Counted from the stretch's first letter, positions 16,403 to 26,051 are shown. The stretch is 64,000 bases of DNA from Hyphomicrobiales bacterium (GCA_017305535.1 JAFKKN010000009.1:62001-126000), one strand, 5' to 3'. Notes: generated from the letters alone by a model not told the origin. Program-made: numbers and translations.

Positions 16403-17512
16403 TCAGTTCGGAATCTCGGCGTAGTTACCCTTGGCGTCCCACTTGTAGACGACATAGTCGATCGCCTTGATGTCGCCCTTGGCGTCGAAGCCGAGCTTGC
16501 CGAGCACGGTGTCCCATTCGCCGTCCTTGATGACTTTCATCACCTTCTGCGGATCGGTGGTGCCGGCCTTCTTCACGGCCTCGGTCCACACCTGCATCGC
16601 GGCATAGGTGTAGAGCGTGTAGCCTTCCGGATCTATGCCCTTCTTCTTGAACTCCTCGACGATGGCCTTGGCGGTCGGCTTGTTGCGCGGATCGGGGCCG
16701 AAGGTGAACAGCGTGCCCTCGGCTTGCGGGCCGGTGATCGAGGCGAATTCCTTGTCGTTCATCGAGTCGCCCGACATCATCACGGTCTTGAGGCCCTGGT
16801 CGCGCATCTGGCGCAGGATCAGACCGGCCTGCTGGTGATAGCCGCCGATGTAGACGAGATCGATGTTGTCGCGCTTCAGGCGCGAGACGATGGAGTTAAA
16901 GTCCTTGTCGTCCTTGTTGTAGGACTCGAACATCTTCTCCTGGAAGCCGGCCTTGTTGAGCGCCTTCTTGGTTTCGTCGGCGAGACCCTTGCCGTAGGTA
17001 GTCTTGTCGTTGAGGATCGCGACGTTCTTGCCGGCGAAATTTTTCGCGATGTACTGCGCGGCGACCACGCCCTGCTGATCGTCGCGGCCGCAGATGCGCA
17101 GCACGTTCCACAGCTTGCGTTCGGTGAACAGCGGGTTGGTCGAGGCCGGGGTGATCTGCAACACGTTGCTGTCGGCATAGGCTTCCGACGCCGGGATCGA
17201 CGACGACGAGCAGAAGTGGCCGGCAACGAACGGGATGCCCTGGCTGCCGATCTTCTCGGCGATGGAGCGCGCCTGCTTGGGATCGCAGGCGTCGTCGCCG
17301 ACGAACAGCTTCAGCTTCTTGTTCAACAGCCCGCCGGCGGCGTTGGCGTCGGCGACGAATTGCTCGGCGCCGTTCTGCAACTGGCGGCCGAAGGCGGATT
17401 CGCTGCCCGTCATCGGGCCGGCCACCGCGATGGTGATATCCTGGGCGAAAGTCGTGGTCGAGAGCGCCAGCGAGGCGCCAAAAGCCAGGCCGATCAGCTT
17501 CAAAGTTTTCAT
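16403..17512 (-). CDS. livJ: Branched-chain amino acid ABC transporter, periplasmic binding protein
   Basis: The 369-residue protein has a Sec signal peptide (MKTLKLIGLAFGASLALSTT, cleavage after TFAQ-D region about residue 24) and the two-lobed periplasmic binding protein fold of the Leu/Ile/Val family: GPMTGSESAFGRQLQNGA, CDPKQA with the family cysteine pair (Cys76 and Cys100 region), FVAGHFCSSSSIPAS, and TPASTNPLFTER. The first hinge and ligand Ser residues are in SSSSIPAS. It is the last gene of the operon, 139 bp after livF. The start at 17512 is preferred to one 33 bases upstream. Confidence 0.93.
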   Translation of the reverse strand: MKTLKLIGLAFGASLALSTTTFAQDITIAVAGPMTGSESAFGRQLQNGAEQFVADANAAGGLLNKKLKLFVGDDACDPKQARSIAEKIGSQGIPFVAGHFCSSSSIPASEAYADSNVLQITPASTNPLFTERKLWNVLRICGRDDQQGVVAAQYIAKNFAGKNVAILNDKTTYGKGLADETKKALNKAGFQEKMFESYNKDDKDFNSIVSRLKRDNIDLVYIGGYHQQAGLILRQMRDQGLKTVMMSGDSMNDKEFASITGPQAEGTLFTFGPDPRNKPTAKAIVEEFKKKGIDPEGYTLYTYAAMQVWTEAVKKAGTTDPQKVMKVIKDGEWDTVLGKLGFDAKGDIKAIDYVVYKWDAKGNYAEIPN

Positions 17513-17651
17513 GCGGATGTTCCTCGCGGAGGTGTCGGGTTGCATCCGGCTTTTGCCGGTTATCCGGTCATTGTCCGATGATTTGCCGCCGGTGTCATGG
17601 GCAAATTTCGCGCACGCCCCGCCTCGGGGACCGCGTCACTTGGTCGCCGCT

Positions 17652-18395
17652 TTAGCCGTGGCGGCCGCCTTCGAGATAGGCGGCGCGGATTTCGGGGCGT
17701 TGTAGCAGTTCCAAGCCGGGGCCGCTCATGGTGATGAGGCCGTTGACCATCACGTAACCGCGATGGGCGAGGCGCAGCGCATGGTTGGCGTTCTGCTCAA
17801 CGATCAGCACGGTGAGGCGATCCTCGCGGTTCAGCGTGCGGATAGCGGCGAAGATTTGCTTTGTGATCAGCGGCGCGAGGCCGAGCGACGGTTCGTCCAG
17901 CAGCAACAGGCGCGGGCGGCTCATCAGCGCGCGGCCGATCGCCAGCATCTGCTGTTCGCCGCCGGACAGCGTGCCGCCGCGCTGCGTCATGCGCTCGTCG
18001 AGGCGCGGAAAAAGTTTCAGCACGCGCGCAAGGCTGGCGGCGCGCTCGGCGTCGCTGCCGGGCGTGGCGTCGGCGCCCATTTGCAGGTTTTCCGCCACCG
18101 TCATGCGCGGGAAGATGCGACGGCCTTCCGGCGATTGCGCGATGCGTAGCCGTGCCACCTCGTGCGCCGGCAGGGCCGTGATGTCCCGGCCGTCGAACAG
18201 GATGTGGCCGGCGCGGGCGCGGGGGCGGCCGAAGATCGACATCATCAGCGTCGATTTGCCGGCGCCGTTGGCGCCGATCAGCGCGACGATTTCGCCGGGC
18301 TTGATATCGAGATCGACGCCCTTCAACGCCTCGATCTTGCCGTAAGCGGCGCGCAGGCCGCGAATGGCGAGCAGCGATGTCGCGGCGGCACTCAT
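17652..18395 (-). CDS. livF: Branched-chain amino acid ABC transporter ATPase LivF
   Basis: The 247-residue cytoplasmic ATPase has Walker A GANGAGKST (41-49), the LivF Q-loop region AQSPEGRRIFPRMTVAEN (86-103), signature LSGGEQQMLAIGRAL (143-157), Walker B LLLLDEPSLGLAP (163-175) and the H-loop in VEQNANHAL. Its start overlaps the livG stop by four bases. It should pair with LivG to power import through LivH-LivM. Confidence 0.96.
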   Translation of the reverse strand: MSAAATSLLAIRGLRAAYGKIEALKGVDLDIKPGEIVALIGANGAGKSTLMMSIFGRPRARAGHILFDGRDITALPAHEVARLRIAQSPEGRRIFPRMTVAENLQMGADATPGSDAERAASLARVLKLFPRLDERMTQRGGTLSGGEQQMLAIGRALMSRPRLLLLDEPSLGLAPLITKQIFAAIRTLNREDRLTVLIVEQNANHALRLAHRGYVMVNGLITMSGPGLELLQRPEIRAAYLEGGRHG

Positions 18396-19228
18396 GCGCC
18401 GCCCTCCATGACGGCAGCAGCGTCTTCCTCGTCGGCGCCGAGATAGGCGGCAACGACTTTCGGATTGTCGCGCACCGCGCGCGGCGCGCCGTCGGCGATC
18501 TTGACGCCATGATCGAGCACGACGATGTGGTCGGAGATTTCCATCACCACGCTCATGTCGTGTTCGATCAACAGGATCGACGTGCCGATGTCGTCGCGGA
18601 TCGACAGCAGCAGATCGCTGAGCGCGGCGCTCTCGTTGGCGTTGAGGCCGGCGGCCGGTTCGTCGAGGCAGAGCAACGCCGGCTGCGCGCACATCGCGCG
18701 TGCGATCTCAAGGCGGCGCTGATCGCCGTAGGGGAGGTTGCCGGCGGCGTCGTCGGCACGATCGAGCAGGCCGATGCGTTGCAGCCATTCGCGCGCGAGA
18801 TCGATCGCCTGCCGCTCGGCGGCGCGGAATGACGGAGCGCCGAACAGGCCGAGCAGGCTGAAGCCGGAGGCACGCATCAAGGTGTTGTGCTGCGCCACCA
18901 TCAGATTTTCCAGCGCGGTCATGCCGGGAAACAGCCGGATGTTCTGGAAGGTGCGCGCCACCTTGGCGTATTTGCAGATACGGAAATCGTGCAGGCGGTC
19001 GAGCCGGAACGTCGCGCCGTCATCGTGCACCAGCGTCATGGTACCGCCGCTCGGGCGATAAAAGCCGGTGATGCAGTTGAATACGGTGGTCTTGCCGGCG
19101 CCGTTCGGCCCGATCAGCGCGGTGATCTGGCGACGCTGTGCCGTGAACGACAATTCGTTGATGGCGAGAATGCCGCCGAAGCGCATCGTCAGCCCGTCGA
19201 TGGCGAGGATCGGCGCTGGCGTCGTCAT
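18392..19228 (-). CDS. livG: Branched-chain amino acid ABC transporter ATPase LivG
   Basis: The 278-residue protein has Walker A GPNGAGKT (40-47), the LivG-specific ARTFQNIRLFPGMTALEN, the degenerate signature LPYGDQRRLEIARAM, Walker B LLCLDEPAAGLN and switch His in LIEHDMSVVM. The last 15 residues are an acidic, Ala-rich extension beyond the usual end. It overlaps livM upstream and livF downstream by four bases each, showing tight coupling. Confidence 0.96.
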   Translation of the reverse strand: MTTPAPILAIDGLTMRFGGILAINELSFTAQRRQITALIGPNGAGKTTVFNCITGFYRPSGGTMTLVHDDGATFRLDRLHDFRICKYAKVARTFQNIRLFPGMTALENLMVAQHNTLMRASGFSLLGLFGAPSFRAAERQAIDLAREWLQRIGLLDRADDAAGNLPYGDQRRLEIARAMCAQPALLCLDEPAAGLNANESAALSDLLLSIRDDIGTSILLIEHDMSVVMEISDHIVVLDHGVKIADGAPRAVRDNPKVVAAYLGADEEDAAAVMEGGA

Positions 19229-20610
19229 CCGTGGCCTTCCTTCACCAGCGATGCCGATATCTCGGTGCGCTTTTGTAGGAACACGGTGGGCGCGCGATGA
19301 CCGATCAGGCCGCGCGGCCGCCAGATCATCAGCAGCACCATGACGCCGCCGAACACCAGCATGCGGAATTGATCGAGGCCGCGGAACAGTTCGAAGCCGC
19401 CGATCATCGCAATCGCGGCAAGCGCGACACCGAGTTGCGAGCCCATGCCGCCGAGCACGACGATGGCCAAGACGAGCGCCGATTCCTGGAAGGAGAACGA
19501 CTCGGGACTGATGAAGCCCTGACGCGTGGCGAAGAACGCGCCGGCGAAGCCGCCGAACATCGCGCCGATGGCGAACGCCGAGAGCTTTGTCGTGGTGATG
19601 TTGATGCCGAGCGCGCGGCAGGCGACTTCATCCTCGCGCATCGCTTCCCATGCGCGGCCGATCGGCAGGCGGCGCAGGCGGATCGTCACCCAGTTGGTGA
19701 TGAGCGCCAACGCCAGGATCAGATAGAACAGGAACACGAGGCGATGCGTGGGCGAGAACGGCACGCCGATCATCGCCGCGAAGCCGTTTTCGCCCGGCGT
19801 CAGCGGAATGCCGAACACGGTGGGGCGCGGAATGCCGCTGATGCCGTTGGGGCCGCCGGTGAGGTCCTGCCAGTTGAGGATGACGAGGCGGATGATCTCG
19901 CCGAACGCCAGCGTCACGATGGCGAGATAGTCGCCGCGCAGCCGCAGCACCGGAAAGCCGAGAATGACGCCCCACAATGCCGCGAGCAGGCCCGATACCG
20001 GCAGCAGCACCCAGAACGCCCACTGACCGAGCTGGAGGAAATCCAGCGCGACATAAGGATAGGTGTCGATGAAATGCGGGAACGGCAGGCCGCTTTGCGC
20101 CAGCAGCGCGTAGGAGTAAGCGCCGACCGCGTAGAACGCGACGTAGCCGAGATCGAGCAGGCCGGCGAGGCCGACGACGATGTTGAGACCCCAGCCCAGC
20201 ATCACGTAGGTCATCACCAGAATGGCGAGGTCGAGCAGGTAGCGCTGATTGTAGAAGATCACTGGTACCAGCAGCGCGAAGATCAACAGCGCCGGCGCGA
20301 GCAGGCGGCCCAGCACCGCGAAGCCGCCGCGAACGCTCGCCGGCAATTCGACGCCGCCGACCGGGCCGATCCAGCGCCGCAGCAATTCAATAACAATCGA
20401 GCCGACGAACACCGCGCCGACGATACTCGCGAGTTCGCCAAACCGCGTCCAGTAGATCAACTGTCCCGACGAGCCGGCCTCGGTGCGGATGCCGATCATC
20501 AGGAAGAACAGCACCAGCGCGACCAGCGCGCTGATGACGGCCTTCTTCAGGATGAAGGCAAACCCGGCGGTGGGCTCGGCGCTCGCCGGATATGAGGCGG
20601 GTGCTGCCAT
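19225..20610 (-). CDS. livM: Branched-chain amino acid ABC transporter permease LivM
   Basis: The 461-residue permease is of the long LivM type: an N-terminal region of about 130 residues with three extra hydrophobic segments precedes the core permease domain, which begins LAILVMTYVMLGWGLNIVVGLAGLLDLGYVAFYAVGA (split across 133-168) and carries the EAA-like coupling loop GRAWEAMREDEVACRALGIN. About ten transmembrane helices are present. It forms the membrane channel with LivH. The N-terminus starts four bases after the livH stop. Confidence 0.94.
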   Translation of the reverse strand: MAAPASYPASAEPTAGFAFILKKAVISALVALVLFFLMIGIRTEAGSSGQLIYWTRFGELASIVGAVFVGSIVIELLRRWIGPVGGVELPASVRGGFAVLGRLLAPALLIFALLVPVIFYNQRYLLDLAILVMTYVMLGWGLNIVVGLAGLLDLGYVAFYAVGAYSYALLAQSGLPFPHFIDTYPYVALDFLQLGQWAFWVLLPVSGLLAALWGVILGFPVLRLRGDYLAIVTLAFGEIIRLVILNWQDLTGGPNGISGIPRPTVFGIPLTPGENGFAAMIGVPFSPTHRLVFLFYLILALALITNWVTIRLRRLPIGRAWEAMREDEVACRALGINITTTKLSAFAIGAMFGGFAGAFFATRQGFISPESFSFQESALVLAIVVLGGMGSQLGVALAAIAMIGGFELFRGLDQFRMLVFGGVMVLLMIWRPRGLIGHRAPTVFLQKRTEISASLVKEGHG

Positions 20611-20613
20611 CCG

Positions 20614-21528
20614 TCAGACTTTTTCGACTTCGGGACGGCCGAGCAGGCCTGTCGGCATGAAGATCAGCACGATGATGAGGATCGAGAACGCCGCGACGTC
20701 CTTGTATTCGACCGAGAAGTAGGCCGACCAGAACGTCTCGATCAGGCCGATGGCCAGGCCGCCGAGCATCGCGCCGGGCAGCGAGCCGATGCCGCCGAGC
20801 ACCGCTGCGGTGAACGCCTTGATGCCGGCGATGAAGCCCATGAAGAAATCGACGAGGCCGTAATAGAGCAGGTACATCATGCCGGCGACGGCGGCGAGCG
20901 CGGCGCCGATCACGAAGGTCATCGAGATGGTGCGGTCGACATCGACGCCGAGCAGCGCGGCCATGGTCTGGTCCTGCTCGCAGGCGCGCATGTCGCGGCC
21001 GAAGCGGGTGCGTGACACGATGTAAGTGAAGGCCGCCAGCAGCACGATGGTGGTGACCACGACGACGATCTGCACGTTGGAGAGCTGCACCGCGAAGTTG
21101 CCGGAGTCGTGCAGCGTATAGCCGCCGGTGATGATCGGCGGCACCGGTTTCACTCGCGCGCCTTGCGAAACTTGCGCGAAGTTCGACAGCACGAACGACA
21201 TGCCGATGGCGGACAGCATCGGCGCGAGGCGGAACGATTGCCGCAACGGTCGATACGCGATGCGCTCCACCGTCCAGCCGTAGAGCGCGGTGACCGCCAT
21301 CGCCACCAGCAGCACCAGCAGCAGGATCACCGGCACCATCGTCATTCCGATCGACACCAGAATGAGGAAGGTGATGAGCGCGATGAAGCCGCCGATCATG
21401 AAGATATCGCCGTGGGCGAAATTGATCATGCCGACGATGCCGTAGACCATGGTGTAGCCGATGGCGATCAGCCCATAAATCGAGCCGAGCACCAGGCCGT
21501 TGATCAGTTGCTGGAAGAAATAATCCAT
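20614..21528 (-). CDS. livH: Branched-chain amino acid ABC transporter permease LivH
   Basis: The 304-residue first gene of the liv operon has the LivH start QQLINGLVLGSIYGLIAIGYTMVYGIVGMINFAHGD (split across 6-41), eight or so helices, and the coupling loop SRTRFGRDMRACEQDQTMAALLGVD. The motif G-I-G-S-L-P-G-A-M-L-G-G-L near the C-terminus is typical. The order on the minus strand is livH, livM, livG, livF, livJ. Confidence 0.95.
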   Translation of the reverse strand: MDYFFQQLINGLVLGSIYGLIAIGYTMVYGIVGMINFAHGDIFMIGGFIALITFLILVSIGMTMVPVILLLVLLVAMAVTALYGWTVERIAYRPLRQSFRLAPMLSAIGMSFVLSNFAQVSQGARVKPVPPIITGGYTLHDSGNFAVQLSNVQIVVVVTTIVLLAAFTYIVSRTRFGRDMRACEQDQTMAALLGVDVDRTISMTFVIGAALAAVAGMMYLLYYGLVDFFMGFIAGIKAFTAAVLGGIGSLPGAMLGGLAIGLIETFWSAYFSVEYKDVAAFSILIIVLIFMPTGLLGRPEVEKV

Positions 21529-22017
21529 CGTCCCCGCGATTCCACCCTAACCGTCTTTAACAGCGGGTTTTTGCAACGGCAACGGCGTCCGGTGGACGGA
21601 GTTTGAGTTTGGCCACCCGATTTCCGATCAATCGAACAGGCCGGTCCCGGATGCAGAATTCCGCGCGAGGCTCGAATTCCCCGGTGTGTGGATCGTTGTG
21701 CGCTGCCGTCAAATGGTGCGGCGTTGACCCTGCGACAATTCGGACCATAATGCGAAGGTCATGTTGTTTCGACGGATTTACCGGCGTTCCCGGCGCGGTG
21801 AGGACGTCGCGGCCGCGCTGCGGCAGGCGATGACGCCCCATCTGCGTGGCAACGCGAAGGGTTCCGCCGCCCACAGTTTCCATTCGACATCGAGAGTTTC
21901 CGGTCGCCTTCGCCTGCGCCTGCGCGGAGGAGCCGTCCCGCGACACGGGCAGCCGGCGCGCGATTCGCGCCCGCGAACATCACAGCAATGCCATCCATCG
22001 ATCAGGGGGACGGGGAC
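21529..22017. other. Divergent intergenic region between livH and an MFS gene
   Basis: About 490 bases separate livH (minus) from the MFS gene (plus). I find no gene with family features, no member of the dispersed repeats and no strong palindrome. It should contain the promoters of both operons; the GGGGACGGGGAC before 22018 is the MFS ribosome site. Confidence 0.5.
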
Positions 22018-23307
22018 ATGACTACGGAAGCCTCGAATAACGTCGTGCTGCCGGACGACACCAGCCTGCTGGCGTTCTATCGCGACATGAACGTGCCGGA
22101 GCGGCGCACGTTCTGGGCCTGCGCCACCGGCTGGGCGCTCGACGGCATGGACTTCATGATTTATCCGCTGGTGGTCGGCACCATCATCGCGATGTGGCAT
22201 GTCGATGCCGGCATGGCTGGGCTCGCCGGCACCACGACATTGCTGGCGTCCGCCGTCGGCGGCTGGATCGCCGGCTACATGTGCGACCGCATCGGCCGCG
22301 TGCTGACCTTGCAGATCACCATCATCTGGTTCGCGGTGTTCTCGCTGGTCTGCGCCTTCGTGCAGAACTTCGAACAACTGCTGATCGCGCGCACCGTTCT
22401 CGGCCTCGGCTTCGGCGGCGAGTGGGCGGCCGGCGCGGTGCTGATCGGCGAAACCATCCGCCCGCAATATCGTGGCCGCGCGGTCGGCTCGGTCCAGTCC
22501 GGTTGGGCGGTCGGCTGGGGCATTGCGGTGCTGACGCAGGCGTTGCTGTTCAGCTATATGCCGCCGGAGCAGGCGTGGCGCTGGATGTTCGCGGTCGGCG
22601 TGCTGCCGGCGCTGCTGGTGTTCTATCTGCGGCGCTATGTCGAGGAACCGGCGGTGGCGGTCGAGACCCGCGCGCGACAGCAGGCCACCGGCGACCGTCC
22701 GGCGATCTGGGAAATTTTTTCGGGGCCGATGCTGAAAACCACGATCCTCGCCTCGCTGGTCACCACCGGTTGTCAGGGCGGTTATTACGCCGTTACCTTC
22801 TGGGTGCCACGCTTCCTTACCACCGAGCGGCATCTCTCCATCGTCAGTTCGACCGGCTATCTCGCGGCGTTGATCATCGGTTCGTTCGTCGGCTATCTGG
22901 TCGGCGCGTGGCTCGCTGACCGCATCGGCCGGCGCAACCTGTTCCTGATCTTCTCGCTCGGCGCCATCGCGCTGGTGCTGCTCTATACGCAAGTCGAGTT
23001 CACCAATGAGGTGCTGTGGATTCTCGGCTTCCCGCTCGGCTTCTTCGCCTCGGGCTATTTCTCCGGAATGGGCGCGTTCCTCACCGAACTCTATCCGACG
23101 CGGCTGCGCGGCTCGGGGCAGGGCTTCTGCTACAATTTCGGGCGCGGCATCGGCGCGCTGTTTCCGTTCCTGGTCGGCCATCTGTCGGAAACGACGACGC
23201 TCGCCAACGCCATCGCGATTTTCGCGGTGGGCGCTTATGTGCTGTTCTTCGCCGCCGCCTACGCGCTGCCGGAAACGCGCGGCCGCGTGCTGACGGCGGG
23301 AGCCTGA
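22018..23307 (+). CDS. MFS transporter, aromatic acid/sialate symporter type
   Basis: The 429-residue protein has twelve predicted helices and the MFS signature between helices 2 and 3 (C-D-R-I-G-R) repeated as A-D-R-I-G-R-R in the second half. FWACATGWALDGMDFMIYPLV at the N-terminus and GLGFGGEWAAGAVLIGE in helix 4 are typical of the sugar/aromatic-acid:H+ symporter branch (SHS and AAHS families). The amidohydrolase gene follows after three bases, so carrier and hydrolase are probably one operon for uptake and breakdown of an aromatic-derived acid. The start at 22018 fits the Shine-Dalgarno; an ATG 30 bases upstream is possible. Confidence 0.88.
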   Translation: MTTEASNNVVLPDDTSLLAFYRDMNVPERRTFWACATGWALDGMDFMIYPLVVGTIIAMWHVDAGMAGLAGTTTLLASAVGGWIAGYMCDRIGRVLTLQITIIWFAVFSLVCAFVQNFEQLLIARTVLGLGFGGEWAAGAVLIGETIRPQYRGRAVGSVQSGWAVGWGIAVLTQALLFSYMPPEQAWRWMFAVGVLPALLVFYLRRYVEEPAVAVETRARQQATGDRPAIWEIFSGPMLKTTILASLVTTGCQGGYYAVTFWVPRFLTTERHLSIVSSTGYLAALIIGSFVGYLVGAWLADRIGRRNLFLIFSLGAIALVLLYTQVEFTNEVLWILGFPLGFFASGYFSGMGAFLTELYPTRLRGSGQGFCYNFGRGIGALFPFLVGHLSETTTLANAIAIFAVGAYVLFFAAAYALPETRGRVLTAGA

Positions 23308-23310
23308 GGC

Positions 23311-24204
23311 ATGGTGGGTCCTGTCACTGACGCCCCCGAAGCGCCGCCATGTCCGCCGCCGCCTGCGGCGCAGCCGCAGCCGCACTTGATGCGGGTGCCG
23401 CCGGGCGCGGTCGATACGCATTGTCACGTCATCGGCACGCCGCCGGATTATCCGTTCGTTGCGGGGCGCAGCTACACGCCGCCGGGCGCATCACCGGCGG
23501 CATATATCGACCTGCTCGACACCATGGGCATGGCATACGGCGTGCTGACGCAGGTGAGCGTGCACGGCACCGACAACCGGTTGCTGATCGAGGCGCTAAC
23601 GGCAAACCGTGCGCGGTTGCGCGGCATCGCCGTGATCGGGTTAGAGGCGTCCGACGCTGAGCGCGCGGCGTTGCAGGCCGCCGGCGTGGTCGGGGTGCGG
23701 CTCAACGTGCTCTATGGCGGCGGCATCGGCTTCGACCGGGTCGAGGCCTATGGCGCGCTGTGCAAGGAGATGGGCTGGCACCTGCAATTCCTGATCGACG
23801 CCGGCGAACTGCCGAAGATCGCGTCGCAACTGGCGAAGCTGCCGGTGCCGTTCCTGATCGACCACATGGGACATTTCCCGACCTCGCGCGGCGTCGACAG
23901 CGAAGGTTTCCAGACGCTCTTGGCGCTGGTGCGCGACGGCGCGTGGGCGCGTCTCTCCGGCGCGTATCGCACGACGGTGCAGGGGCCGCCCTATGACGAC
24001 ACCGTGCCGTTCGCGCAGGCGCTGGTCGCGGCGAGCGCGGAGCGCTGCGTCTGGGGATCGGACTGGCCGCACGTCGCCAACTGGGGTGCGATGATGACGG
24101 TGGCCGATCTGCTCGACCTGCTGGCGCGCTGGGTCCCCGACGAGGAACTGCGCCGCCGCATCCTGGTCGACAACCCGCACCGGCTGTTCGGCTTCGGAGC
24201 GTAA
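23311..24204 (+). CDS. Amidohydrolase family protein, 2-pyrone-4,6-dicarboxylate hydrolase-like
   Basis: The 297-residue protein has a Pro-rich N-terminus (10-30) followed by a TIM-barrel amidohydrolase of the LigI/PF04909 type. DTHCHV (35-40) holds the two metal-loop histidines; FLIDHMGHFP, SGAYRT and VWGSDWPH contain the other active-site histidines and the catalytic Asp. LigI opens the lactone of 2-pyrone-4,6-dicarboxylate in protocatechuate 4,5-cleavage; related enzymes act on other lactones. Coupling to an MFS carrier and proximity to pca genes support an aromatic-acid role, but the precise substrate is inferred. Confidence 0.8.
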   Translation: MVGPVTDAPEAPPCPPPPAAQPQPHLMRVPPGAVDTHCHVIGTPPDYPFVAGRSYTPPGASPAAYIDLLDTMGMAYGVLTQVSVHGTDNRLLIEALTANRARLRGIAVIGLEASDAERAALQAAGVVGVRLNVLYGGGIGFDRVEAYGALCKEMGWHLQFLIDAGELPKIASQLAKLPVPFLIDHMGHFPTSRGVDSEGFQTLLALVRDGAWARLSGAYRTTVQGPPYDDTVPFAQALVAASAERCVWGSDWPHVANWGAMMTVADLLDLLARWVPDEELRRRILVDNPHRLFGFGA

Positions 24205-24355
24205 GCGGGCGCAACCTCGCTCGGGGCAGGCCGCCGCTTGTCCACAGTCCGGTTAAGGTTAACAAATGGTTTCGATTGCTGCCGCAGGGCAGCGGGGCTT
24301 TCGTCGTTCGAGGCGCTCGGGCGATTCTGCGGGGCGCGTGTGACGGGCGGGTTCC

Positions 24356-24886
24356 ATGTCGGCGAACTGGCGAACCAACTGGCGACTGAGCAACTTCAGC
24401 GGCCTGCTTCTGGCCTGCTATTTCGTGCCGGTGTGGACAGTCGCGGCGTGGCGGATCGTGCTGTCGCCGATCCACGGGCTGTTCGAACGGCCGAACGTTG
24501 CGGTCGCGATGTTCATCAGCGACCATCTGCAAGTTCCCGCGTTGATGACGGTGCGTTTCGCCTGGCTTTTGGCACTCGGCAAGCTGACGGTGGTGGCGTT
24601 CTTCGTGCTGTTCGCGGCCTTGATGGTGCGGCGGGCGGTTCGCCTTGGGCGCGGCGGCGACGAGGCGCTCGGCATCGCGCTCGGGCTCGGCTGCGTCATC
24701 AGCTTCGCCAGCATGGTCTTCGCCGCGCAAGTCGGCGAGGCGGCGGCGCTGCAACTGCACGCCACCGAATTGTTGCTGCTGCTCTCGACCGCGATCCTGA
24801 TGCTGGTCGATCAGCCGCCGGCGCGCTCGTCGGTTGAGAGCGACGTGCGCGAGACGGGCTACGCCTTGAGCAGCCCGAGTTCCTGA
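24356..24886 (+). CDS. Membrane protein of unknown function
   Basis: The 176-residue protein has four hydrophobic helices (about 13-34, 63-88, 102-121, 128-146) and short polar ends; the last 25 residues are hydrophilic. I do not recognise the family. The ATG at 24356 lacks a clear Shine-Dalgarno. The 3' end overlaps the end of the convergent pcaC gene by 28 bp. No metal or cofactor motif was seen. Confidence 0.65.
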   Translation: MSANWRTNWRLSNFSGLLLACYFVPVWTVAAWRIVLSPIHGLFERPNVAVAMFISDHLQVPALMTVRFAWLLALGKLTVVAFFVLFAALMVRRAVRLGRGGDEALGIALGLGCVISFASMVFAAQVGEAAALQLHATELLLLLSTAILMLVDQPPARSSVESDVRETGYALSSPSS

Positions 24887-25251
24887 ATCACCGCGCCGGC
24901 TTCCTTTACCGCGTGGTTGGCGGCGGGCACGCCGCAATAGATCGCCTGCTGCAACAGAATTTCCTTGATGTCGTCCGGCGTGAAGCCGCCTTCGGCCAGC
25001 GCCGCGCGGACATGCAGGCGAAATTCGTCCCATTGTCCCAGCGCCACCATGGTGCCGATCACCAGCACGCGGCGCGTGCGCTCGTCGAAATGCGGCCGGG
25101 TCCAGATTTCGCCCCACGCATGACGCGTGATGAGGTCGATGAAGTCGGCGTTGAAGGCATTCTTGTTGTTGACCGATTTATCGACCCAGGCATTGCCCAG
25201 CACCTTGCGGCGCATCGCCATGCCGTCGTCGCGGCGTTGTTGGTCGTCCAT
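24859..25251 (-). CDS. pcaC: 4-carboxymuconolactone decarboxylase
   Basis: The 130-residue protein belongs to the CMD family (AhpD-like fold). It decarboxylates 4-carboxymuconolactone to 3-oxoadipate enol-lactone in the protocatechuate branch of the beta-ketoadipate pathway. Typical stretches are MRRKVLGNAWVDKS, FIDLITRHAWGEIW, DERTRRVLVIGTMVALGQWDEF and LLQQAIYCGVPAANHAV. It is the last gene of pcaBDC, 14 bp after pcaD. Confidence 0.93.
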   Translation of the reverse strand: MDDQQRRDDGMAMRRKVLGNAWVDKSVNNKNAFNADFIDLITRHAWGEIWTRPHFDERTRRVLVIGTMVALGQWDEFRLHVRAALAEGGFTPDDIKEILLQQAIYCGVPAANHAVKEAGAVIQELGLLKA

Positions 25252-25265
25252 GGTTGATTGCTCTC

Positions 25266-26051
25266 TCAGCGTTGCGTCAGGAAGCCGATGACGGCTTCGG
25301 TGAAGGCGTGCGATTGCTCGACGTTGGAGATGTGCGCGGCGTCGAGAATGGTCATGCTGGCACCGGGAATGTGGCTGCGGATGTATTCGCCGGCCGCGAT
25401 CGGCGTCGCGGCGTCGTGCCGTCCGGCGATCACCAGGGTCGGGCGCGAGATGTGCTGCAGCAGATCGCGCTGGTCCAGCGTGCGCAGCGCCTCGCAGCAG
25501 GCGATGTAGCCTTGTTGCGGCGAGGCGATCAGCATCGCCTTCATGCGCGCGGTGACGGCCGGTTCGCGCTCACGGAAATCCGCCGTCAGCCAGCCGCCGA
25601 TCACGGCGTCGGCGACGGAGGCAATGCCGCCGTCCTTCACCGCCTTGATGCGGTTGTCCCAGTTGGTCGGGTCCGGATAGTAGCAACTGGTGTTGGCGAG
25701 GATCATGCGGTCGAAACGATCGGACGCGTTGGCGCCCAGCCATTGCCCGACCATGCCGCCCATCGACAGGCCACACCAATGCGCTTTGCGAATATCGAGC
25801 GCATCGAGGATCGCCAGCACGTCGCGGCCGAAACGCTCCATCGAATACGGCCCCGCCGGCACGCCGGATTTGCCGTGGCCGCGCCGGTCGTAGCGGACCA
25901 CGCGAAACTGTTTCGCGAGCGCGCCGAGCTGCGGCTCCCACATCGCCATGGTGCAGCCGAGCGAGTTCGACAGGATCAGTGCGGGTCCGTCATCGCGGCC
26001 TTCCACCGCGACATTGAGCGGGCAGCCGTCATCGGCGTTGATGGTGGGCAT
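25266..26051 (-). CDS. pcaD: 3-oxoadipate enol-lactonase
   Basis: The 261-residue alpha/beta hydrolase has the PcaD arrangement: nucleophile elbow C-G-L-S-M-G-G with Ser96, acid Asp213 in AGRHDAATP and His240 in DAAHISNVEQ. The YDRRGHGKS loop is also typical. It hydrolyses the enol-lactone to 3-oxoadipate in the cytoplasm. GGAGGAG upstream of the ATG supports the start. It lies between pcaB and pcaC on the minus strand. Confidence 0.93.
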   Translation of the reverse strand: MPTINADDGCPLNVAVEGRDDGPALILSNSLGCTMAMWEPQLGALAKQFRVVRYDRRGHGKSGVPAGPYSMERFGRDVLAILDALDIRKAHWCGLSMGGMVGQWLGANASDRFDRMILANTSCYYPDPTNWDNRIKAVKDGGIASVADAVIGGWLTADFREREPAVTARMKAMLIASPQQGYIACCEALRTLDQRDLLQHISRPTLVIAGRHDAATPIAAGEYIRSHIPGASMTILDAAHISNVEQSHAFTEAVIGFLTQR

